From NCBI GenBank assembly GCA_022705325.1, contig JAKJER010000001.1, positions 340,278 to 404,277 of the forward strand: 64,000 nt of DNA, in the 5' to 3' direction. Each line of letters opens with the position of its first letter. Position 1 is the first letter of the stretch. The notes beneath the pieces were generated by a model that did no database searches, was not told where the DNA came from, and saw only the letters and a list, made by a program, of their open reading frames with translations. This stretch comes from Planctomycetota bacterium. GTDB taxonomy: Bacteria; Planctomycetota; Phycisphaerae; SM23-33. A program made the translations under genes and the position numbers. Below are positions 58,351 through 64,000 of the stretch, one piece after another.

Positions 58351-60405
58351 TTAGATGCTGCCGTCGGAATTGATGTCCGAGAACACGATCAGGGCCAGGT
58401 TCCGCAACGTCTTGTCGCCGCCGTAGAGCAGGCCGTTGATCGTCTGCGCGTCGGCCGCCCGGAGTATGTCGATCACCGTCAGGGTCGTTCCGTTCTCCAC
58501 TCCGAAGGCCGCACCGCTCGTGCCCACGTTGTACACCGCGAAGGCAAGCCCGTAGGTCGAGATGGTGAAGCCGTACGCCTCGCCCACCAGGCCGGCCAGC
58601 GATTCAGTGGTCACGTACGTTGACAGGGCGGTGGCCATCATGTGGGCTTCGAGCTTGCCGCCCTTGGCGCGGAAGAGGGCGACATAGTAGTCGGCGACCT
58701 GGGCGTTGGTCTGCCCGGCCAGTTGCCCGAATGCGCCCGGCAACGTGGCAGCCAACCAGTTGCCCAGGTCCGTGGCGGTCGATCCGCCGTTCAGGGAGGA
58801 GATCAGGGCCTGGCCCTTCCTGTTCTGCCAGAAGCCGATGGGGGCGGCCTGGCCCTGCTGGACGGCGACGGCCTGCTCGGAGAAATTGTAATTGATGCCC
58901 GCCTGGCCCGATTCGACCCGGATGTCGGTGAAGACGTCCGGCCCGACCACGCCGCCCAGCGAGCCGATCGTGTCGATGCCGTCGATCAGGTCGCCCGGCT
59001 GGGTCTGGGCGATCTGGTAGACGCCCGCGGACAGGCCGGTGAAGGAGTAGGCCCCGTCGGCGTCGGTGTACTGGACGTCCCAGACGGCCTCGCCCGCGTC
59101 GCTCAGGCCGGTCAGCGTGATGACCACCCCGCTCAGCGGGGTCTCGTTGGGGTCCAGCACCCCGTCGTTGTTGAAGTCCAGGAACACCCAGCCCGAAAGC
59201 TGGGCGGGCGGCTGGACGTCGACGTAGACGAACGCCGAGCCGGTCATGTCGTCGGCGTCCGCAATGGTGTACTCGAAGGTGGCCACCCCGAACCAGTCCG
59301 CCTCCGGTGTGTAGGTAATCGTGCCGTCCTCGTTGAGCACGACCGTGCCGTGCGTGTCAGCGGGGGCGACCGAAACGATCTGCACAGCCGTGCCGTCGGG
59401 GTCGTAGTCATTGGCCAGCAGGGTCTCCGCATCGATGACCAGCGGCGTGTTCATCTGGCCCTGCACGTCATCATTGACGGCTACTGGCGGCTCGCCCTCG
59501 GGCGGCAGGCCCGGGATCACCAGTGCTACGTCGTTGCCGTCGGTCAGGCTTCCGGTGGCCGAGTCGTACGTGTAGAAGAGCTGGAAGGCCTGGTCGCCGA
59601 TCATGACCGTGCTGCCGCCCTCGATGTTGGGCAGTCCCTCGAAGGCGCCGCTCACCGGGTAGATGCCGTTATTCTCAATGATCACGAACGGCCCGGTCAG
59701 GCCGTTGTCGGCCAGGCCGATCGTGAACATGCCGTCCAGCGCGACGCTCCCGGTGACGACGATCTGGTCGTAGCCGGCCTCGGTAAAGTCGAACCAGTTG
59801 TCCGACCAGGGCCCGAGAGCCAGGTCCCCGGCGTGGAACGTGGCGGGCTCTGCCCCGCCGATGGTCATCCACGTGCCGAAGCCCGTGCTGAACGATCCGG
59901 AGACTGTCCCGGCGGCGTCCAGGGTGGAAAAATCCGGCATGACGTACCCGCCGGTCAGGCCCGTCACGTTCAGAGTGCCGCCGGCACTGATGGTGAGGAA
60001 GAAGGGCGTCAGCGAGGCCGAGTCCTGCATCGCCACCGTCCCGTCGATGACGATCTGGTCGGCGGCTACCGTCCCGGGCGCCTCGAAGGTGCCTGTGATC
60101 AGCCCCGTGCCCGTCACTCTCAAGAGAGAGTACCCGATGTCGATGCTCCCGCCGTTGACCGTGAGATCCGTGGTAGTCAGTTCGGCGTACCCGCCCGAGT
60201 TGATGATGCTCTGACCAGCCAGGACTTCTACCGAGTCAAACTCGGCGCTGACGCCGGCCAGGTCGAACACTCCATACTCGTCGAAAGTGGGTGACCCCGA
60301 TAGGAGGAATCGTTCCTCCAGCGATTCTGCCAGGGGCAAGATGGGCTTGGTCTGCGGCTTGAAGGAACGCGGGCGGGGGACCGAACAGAGCGCGGACTTC
60401 CACAT
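58351..60405 (-). CDS. LEPR-XLL-type surface protein with Ig-like and SdrD-B-like domains
   Basis: 684 residues from the ATG placed seven bases after GGAG. The N-terminus has no classical signal peptide but a LEPR-XLL-like motif, LAESLEERFLLSG, common in giant planctomycete surface proteins and thought to direct export. Residues ~50-300 are beta-helix or autotransporter-like repeats (ADQIVIDGTVAMQDSA; ISAGGTLNVTGLTGG). An Ig/cadherin-like module follows (PPVAVNDDVQG...LLANDYDPDG...TYTPEADWFG), then an SdrD-B/CNA-like domain (GWVFLDFNNDGVLDPNETPL). The C-terminal ~190 residues end FSDINSDGSI, one half of a dockerin-type calcium loop. Probably cell-surface or secreted; ends at a strong terminator. 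Confidence 0.88.
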   Translation of the reverse strand: MWKSALCSVPRPRSFKPQTKPILPLAESLEERFLLSGSPTFDEYGVFDLAGVSAEFDSVEVLAGQSIINSGGYAELTTTDLTVNGGSIDIGYSLLRVTGTGLITGTFEAPGTVAADQIVIDGTVAMQDSASLTPFFLTISAGGTLNVTGLTGGYVMPDFSTLDAAGTVSGSFSTGFGTWMTIGGAEPATFHAGDLALGPWSDNWFDFTEAGYDQIVVTGSVALDGMFTIGLADNGLTGPFVIIENNGIYPVSGAFEGLPNIEGGSTVMIGDQAFQLFYTYDSATGSLTDGNDVALVIPGLPPEGEPPVAVNDDVQGQMNTPLVIDAETLLANDYDPDGTAVQIVSVAPADTHGTVVLNEDGTITYTPEADWFGVATFEYTIADADDMTGSAFVYVDVQPPAQLSGWVFLDFNNDGVLDPNETPLSGVVITLTGLSDAGEAVWDVQYTDADGAYSFTGLSAGVYQIAQTQPGDLIDGIDTIGSLGGVVGPDVFTDIRVESGQAGINYNFSEQAVAVQQGQAAPIGFWQNRKGQALISSLNGGSTATDLGNWLAATLPGAFGQLAGQTNAQVADYYVALFRAKGGKLEAHMMATALSTYVTTESLAGLVGEAYGFTISTYGLAFAVYNVGTSGAAFGVENGTTLTVIDILRAADAQTINGLLYGGDKTLRNLALIVFSDINSDGSI

Positions 60406-60748
60406 GTGCATTCTCCTTCTTCTGTAAGTGAGCAAGCGGCAGGAACACGATAGGACACCCGTATCCTAATCCGGGCCAGCAGACATTCCCAGAGTTTTCT
60501 CAAGAAATATCCGGGAAAACCTTTAGGGGTATCACCTTATTGAAGCAAGCGGAGTGATTGAAGATTGCGCAGTCCGCGCGGGTCCATCACTCAGGCCCCG
60601 CAGAGGGGCCGGTGGCCGCCAGCGCGCATCTATCGCACCCAAAACCCTTTGAACATTCTGCCTGTTGGCGGTAGGATGACCAATCTGTCAATCCCGCGCG
60701 TGGCGAGGCAGCGAGACGTCGCCCGGGCGGGAATGGAAGGTAGATCCC
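60406..60748. other. 343-base divergent promoter region of surface protein and pheT
   Basis: Contains the leader of the LEPR-XLL gene on the left (AAGGAG directly before its start) and, on the right, the pheT promoter (60649-60677). The part 60480-60560 is AT-richer than the surroundings (TTTTCTCAAGAAATATCC) and probably holds the reverse promoter, but no box pair with proper spacing was found. No gene seen. Confidence 0.5.
60649..60677 (+). promoter_or_regulatory. Sigma-70-type promoter of pheT
   Basis: TTGAAC (60649-60654), a 17-base spacer, and TAGGAT (60672-60677), 71 bases upstream of the pheT ATG. No leader peptide, T-box or attenuator is visible in the short leader. Confidence 0.65.
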
Positions 60749-62752
60749 ATGAAGATATCGCTGAACTGGCTGACCGATTACGTGGACGTTTCCGTCAGCG
60801 CCGCCGAACTGGCGGCCAGGCTGACCGACGCTGGACTGTCCTGCGAGGAGATCGTCGAGACCGACAATGACATCGTGCTGAACCTGGAGGTCACGTCCAA
60901 CCGCGGCGACTGCCTGGGGCATCTGGGCGTAGCCCGCGAGGTGGCGGCGGTGACGGGGGCGGCCTATCACCCGCCCGTGATCGCCGACCTGCCCCGCCAG
61001 GGCGTCTGCGACGAGTTGACCACCGTTCGCGTGGACGACCCCGCCCTGTGCCCCCGCTACACCGCCCGGGTGATCCAGGGGGTGAAGGTGGGCCCCAGCC
61101 CCGCGTGGATGGTCGAACGCCTCGAAGCGGTCGGCATGAGGAGCATCAACAACGTCGTCGACGTGACCAACTACGTGCTCATGGAGTACTCCCAGCCGCT
61201 GCACAGCTTCGACTATGACCGCCTGGCCGGCCACGCCATCATCGTCCGCCGGGCCCGCGAGGGCGAGCTGCTGGTCAGCATCGATCAGACCAAGTGCCGC
61301 CTGGACCCCTCCATGCTGGTGATCGCCGACGCCGACAAGCCCGTCGCCATCGCCGGCATCATGGGCGGGCTGGACAGCGAGGTCGGAGACCAGACCGTCA
61401 ACGTCCTGCTGGAGAGCGCCCAGTTCGACCCGCTGTCCATTCGCCGCACCAGCCGAAAGCTCGCCCTGATGAGCGAGAGCAACTACCGCTTCGAACGCGG
61501 GGTGGACCCGGTGGGCGTGGACCAGGCCTCCCTCCGGGCCTGTCAACTCATCATCCAACTCGCCGGCGGGAAGCTGGCCGAGGGACTCGTCGACGTCTGG
61601 GCCCAACCGGTCGCCCCCGTCCAGGTCGCCCTGCGCCCCCAGCGCACGTCCAGCCTGCTGGGACTGGAGATCGAGACGAGCGTCCAGGTCGAAATCCTCT
61701 CTCACCTGGGCCTGGCCCCTCGGATCGAGGGCGAGCGGATCGTCTGCACCGTCCCCACCAGCCGGGCCGACCTGACCCGCGAGGTGGACCTGATCGAGGA
61801 GATCGCCCGCCTCCACGGCTACGACAAGATCCCCGTCGGCGGGCGGATCGCGCACGCCGTCATGCCGGTCGGGCGGCCGCAGCGAGTCCGCCAGCGGATC
61901 GCCCGCACGCTGTGCGCCGCCGGGTTCGACGAGGCCCTCACCTTCAGTTTCGTCGACCAGGAGGAGGCGGAACTGTTCGCCCAGGCCCGGGGCATCCGCG
62001 TGGACCCGCTGGTCCGAAAGACCAACAACATCTTGCGCCCCACGCTGCTGCCCAGCCTGCTGCAGTCCTGCAAGACCAACCAGGACGCCGGGACCGAAGA
62101 GGTCAGCCTGTGGGAGATCGCCTCCGTGCTCCGCCAGGGCGATTCCGCCGGACTGCCCGAGGAACACGTCGAGGTGGCCCTGGTCACCACGCTCTCGCTG
62201 GGCGAGCTGCGCGGGGCGGTCGAGGCACTGATCGCCGATCTGTGCCCGGCCTCGCGTCTGGATGTGCAGGCCGCCGACACGCCGGGCCTGGCTGGCGGAG
62301 CAGCCGCCGAACTGTTGCTGGACTCCAGGCCGGCCGGGCGGATCGGCATGATCGACGAGAAGGTGCAGCATCATTACGGCCTGGAGAAGCCGATCGCCGC
62401 GGCGGCGCTGAGCTTCCAGGCGCTGCTGGACGCCTACCAGGAGGTCCGCACGTACTCGCCCGTGCCGCGATACCCGTCGGTGCGGCGCGATCTGTCGCTG
62501 ATCGTCGAGGATGCCACAACCTGGCGCCAGCTCAGCGAGATCGTGCTGGCGATCGATCAGCCGATGCGCCAGTCGCTGGACTACGTCACGACCTACCGGG
62601 GCAAGCCTGTCCCCTCGGGCAAGAAGAGCGTCACGCTGCAGCTCACCTATCGCTCCAGCGAGGGCACGCTGCGGAGCGAACAGGTGGACGAGCAGGTCGC
62701 GCAGGTCGTCGCCGCCGCCCGCGACAAGCTCGGCGCCGAACTGCGAGCCTGA
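60749..62752 (+). CDS. pheT: Phenylalanine-tRNA ligase beta subunit
   Basis: 667 residues; with the alpha subunit (PheS) it charges tRNA-Phe in the cytoplasm. It begins MKISLNWLTDYVDVSVSAAE as usual, but residues ~38-46 pass straight from the first helix to LEVTSNRGDCLGHLGVAREV. The EMAP-II-like tRNA-binding domain that normally sits there (about 110 residues in E. coli PheT) is absent, which explains the short length (family usually near 800). The B3/B4 editing region (DVTNYVLMEYSQPLHSFDYD), B5 domain (LLGLEIETSVQVEIL), catalytic-like core (FEVADQ-type region around SLWEIASV) and the C-terminal FDX-ACB anticodon domain (YSPVPRYPSVRRDLSLIVED) are present. AAGG precedes the ATG. No pheS is adjacent, unlike the usual pheST operon. 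Confidence 0.95.
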   Translation: MKISLNWLTDYVDVSVSAAELAARLTDAGLSCEEIVETDNDIVLNLEVTSNRGDCLGHLGVAREVAAVTGAAYHPPVIADLPRQGVCDELTTVRVDDPALCPRYTARVIQGVKVGPSPAWMVERLEAVGMRSINNVVDVTNYVLMEYSQPLHSFDYDRLAGHAIIVRRAREGELLVSIDQTKCRLDPSMLVIADADKPVAIAGIMGGLDSEVGDQTVNVLLESAQFDPLSIRRTSRKLALMSESNYRFERGVDPVGVDQASLRACQLIIQLAGGKLAEGLVDVWAQPVAPVQVALRPQRTSSLLGLEIETSVQVEILSHLGLAPRIEGERIVCTVPTSRADLTREVDLIEEIARLHGYDKIPVGGRIAHAVMPVGRPQRVRQRIARTLCAAGFDEALTFSFVDQEEAELFAQARGIRVDPLVRKTNNILRPTLLPSLLQSCKTNQDAGTEEVSLWEIASVLRQGDSAGLPEEHVEVALVTTLSLGELRGAVEALIADLCPASRLDVQAADTPGLAGGAAAELLLDSRPAGRIGMIDEKVQHHYGLEKPIAAAALSFQALLDAYQEVRTYSPVPRYPSVRRDLSLIVEDATTWRQLSEIVLAIDQPMRQSLDYVTTYRGKPVPSGKKSVTLQLTYRSSEGTLRSEQVDEQVAQVVAAARDKLGAELRA

Positions 62753-62862
62753 CCCCGCCGACCGTGGGTCGCGCCCGATTGATCGGCGAAAACGCGAAAG
62801 GCAAAAACTTTCGCACGCAATTCGTTGCCTCAACTAAATTTGGCAAATTCCTCAATAAACGG

Positions 62863-62883
62863 CTTCAATTCACTGAAGTTTTT
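62863..62883 (+). terminator. Weak terminator after pheT
   Basis: CTTCA (62863-62867), loop ATTCAC, TGAAG (62874-62878), then TTTTT. The stem is short but the T-tract is good. A second hairpin, GCGAAAG/CTTTCGC at 62794-62814, lies closer to the pheT stop. Confidence 0.4.
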
Positions 62884-62972
62884 GACCCACGGTATTCGAT
62901 ACTAGGGGTAGAATAAACATGTGAAGAGAAGCCCTGCGACACGCTCGAGGCGGGAGCATCACGACGAGTTAC

Positions 62973-63125
62973 AAGCCTCTGCTGTGTGCGACAGAGCTGC
63001 CGAATGAAAAGAACCGATACCCATTGATCGGGGCGCGTCCCCGAGCCGCTCCGGCGGCTGGTAGCGCCCCACCTGAAATAATGGGTTCTTATTCGAGGCG
63101 GCTCATCGGCACGATGCGGAGGCTT
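62973..63125 (+). ncRNA. Candidate structured ncRNA with long rod-like fold
   Basis: A ladder of nested helices read on the forward strand. AAGCCTCTGC (62973-62982) pairs with GCGGAGGCTT (63116-63125); TGTGC (62985-62989) with GCACG (63109-63113); GAGCTGCC (62994-63001) with GGCGGCTC (63097-63104). GAATGA (63002-63007) pairs with TTATTC (63089-63094); GAACC (63011-63015) with GGTTC (63084-63088); CATT with AATG; GGGGCGC (63030-63036) with GCGCCCC (63064-63070). The apex hairpin is AGCCGC-TCCG-GCGGCT (63044-63059). Short bulges separate helices. No coding frame has a ribosome site. A forward hairpin plus T-tract follows at 63283-63311, so the transcript may be ~390 bases. It lacks tmRNA, RNase P and SRP signatures; a 6S-like role is possible but unproven. 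Confidence 0.55.
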
Positions 63126-63282
63126 TTCTTTGCGCCGGGCGGCCTCTGGCCTGGCGACCCGGCAAGGCGCCCGCGTCCAGCCGCCCTGTTGGTCGTCACC
63201 CGGGCCGCCTTGTTGGCCAGGCTTGAGCGATGCAACCTCCAGCCCTCGAGTTGACCGTCCCGCCGTCGTCCGCCGAGGCAGA

Positions 63283-63311
63283 GCCCACGCAAGCCTTTCC
63301 GTGGGCCTTTT
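63283..63311 (+). terminator. Forward terminator between ncRNA candidate and rnfD-like gene
   Basis: GCCCACG (63283-63289), ten-base loop, CGTGGGC (63300-63306), then CTTTT. The T-tract is on the forward strand, so it ends a forward transcript although no forward gene lies within 500 bases except the ncRNA candidate. Confidence 0.55.
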
Positions 63312-63314
63312 CGT

Positions 63315-64000
63315 TCAGTCTTCCCCGAAGTCGTTTCGCTTGCGCCGCAGGCGCCAGAAGAACGGCCGACCGAGAACGCGAGGCCGCCAGAGCGAGTCGA
63401 TGGCGGGCACGAAGGTGTTCATCGCCAGGACGGCCATGTACGCGGGAATGGGGACCTGCCGGTAGAGTTGGAGGATCATGGCAAGGCTGCCGCAGCCGAC
63501 GGCAAAGATGACTTGTCCGCCGGAGGTGACCGGGCGGGTGGTCATCTCGGTGGCCAGGAAGAAGGCCGCCAGCAGCATCTCGCCGGCCAGGAGTTGATAG
63601 CAGACGTAGATGAAGCCGACATCGGCGCCCTCGTGCAGGAAGGGCCACCAGACAGCCTGAACGGTGTCTCCGGTTCGGGCGAAGTGGACCGGGGCGACCG
63701 CGGCGACCACGGCGGCCGACAGCAGGAACATGACCGGCAACTGCCACTTGATGTAGGTTCGGTAGATGAGATAGAGCCCGGCGATGAGGATGATGATGGC
63801 GGAAGTCTCGCCGATGCCTCCCGGGCGCGCGCCGTAGAGCAGGTCGTTGACGGGGGGCATCTGGAGCAGGGCGGCGGGCTTGGGGTGGGGTTCCCTCTGG
63901 TCCAGGTAGAGCAGGGCGCTGAACTCGGGCTGCTGGTGGTCGCTCAGGCCGCCCAGGATGTCGGCGGGGGGGTGGAGGAGGAACGCGTCGGCCTGCCGGG
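63315..64000 (-). CDS. rnfD: RnfD/NqrB-family membrane subunit, 5' partial
   Basis: The frame is open to the right end of the window, so about 228 C-terminal residues are visible. RnfD/NqrB family signature: DLLYGARPGGIGETSAIIILIAG with GxIGE and the next span, YLIYRTYIKWQLPVMFLL, then FLHEGADVGFIYVCYQLLAGEMLLAAFFLATEMTTRPVT and a final span before a basic tail ending RRKRNDFGED. It belongs to the ion-translocating ferredoxin:NAD+ (Rnf) or Na+-NQR complex in the inner membrane. The segment before (HPPPADILGGLSDHQQPEFSAL) lacks a readable S/T-G-A-T flavin site, which may lie upstream or be lost. Other rnf genes should follow outside the window. Confidence 0.85.
   Translation of the reverse strand, partial: RQADAFLLHPPADILGGLSDHQQPEFSALLYLDQREPHPKPAALLQMPPVNDLLYGARPGGIGETSAIIILIAGLYLIYRTYIKWQLPVMFLLSAAVVAAVAPVHFARTGDTVQAVWWPFLHEGADVGFIYVCYQLLAGEMLLAAFFLATEMTTRPVTSGGQVIFAVGCGSLAMILQLYRQVPIPAYMAVLAMNTFVPAIDSLWRPRVLGRPFFWRLRRKRNDFGED

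Noticed and set aside
63024..63254. 76-residue forward open frame
   Set aside because: No ribosome site, no recognisable protein, and it lies inside the candidate RNA stems.
62920..63311. tmRNA, RNase P RNA, SRP RNA or a tRNA
   Set aside because: None of their conserved core sequences is present (no CCA-ending acceptor, no SRP apical loop, no RNase P core).

Overview
The window looks like a chromosomal segment of a high-GC member of the Planctomycetota, probably Phycisphaerae or a close relative. This is inferred from gene content: formylglycine-type sulfatases, a PEP-CTERM protein, a surface protein with an N-terminal LEPR-XLL-like motif, an ECF sigma factor paired with a Ser/Thr kinase, a HzsA-like cytochrome, PQQ-type propellers, and many Gfo/Idh, URO-D, GH172 and GH95 proteins. 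There is no rRNA, tRNA, CRISPR array or phage. The first gene (MscS-like channel) and the last (RnfD-like) are cut by the window ends.

Bases 1-15300 hold the channel, two sulfatases (one probably Sec-exported, one Tat-exported), a secreted coiled-coil protein, a GH43-like propeller protein coupled to a HzsA-like di-heme protein, a Tat-exported Gfo/Idh oxidoreductase, a DsbD-N plus redoxin pair, and a GH172 (DUF2961) enzyme. Between the first sulfatase and the coiled-coil gene lies a 289-bp non-coding element with perfect 20-bp terminal inverted repeats and a 9-bp target duplication, i.e. a MITE.

Bases 15577-18543 encode an Hsp70-type ATPase fused through a coiled coil and a beta-rich module to a C-terminal TIR domain with an intact candidate catalytic Glu. 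This is the best candidate for a stand-alone conflict or immune sensor. Bases 18770-36200 are mostly exported proteins: a rhomboid protease coupled to a URO-D protein, a DUF2950/DUF3300 pair, a PQQ propeller with an inserted methyltransferase-like fold, an esterase, a polysaccharide deacetylase, LamG/PEP-CTERM and alpha/alpha-toroid proteins.

Bases 37341-44675 carry a complete RbsB/A/C-type sugar ABC importer with a readable promoter, a GDPD phosphodiesterase, an orphan VapB-like antitoxin and a GH95 alpha-L-fucosidase. Together with the sulfatases and esterase this points to use of sulfated, acylated, fucose-containing polysaccharide (inference).

Bases 45218-55257 form a divergent regulatory locus. 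A translationally coupled ECF sigma factor and PEGA-domain Ser/Thr kinase face a six-gene forward operon: a PEGA protein, an LPP20/FlgT-like protein, and four tandem paralogs of an unnamed exported family. I know no described function for it.

Bases 55322-64000 carry a Na+/solute symporter with an outer-membrane protein whose ribosome-binding site sits inside a perfect hairpin, a LEPR-XLL surface protein with a strong terminator, and pheT without pheS beside it and lacking the EMAP-like tRNA-binding domain. These are followed by a 500-bp AT-shifted intergenic region that folds into a long rod and ends in a forward terminator (candidate ncRNA), then the RnfD-like gene.
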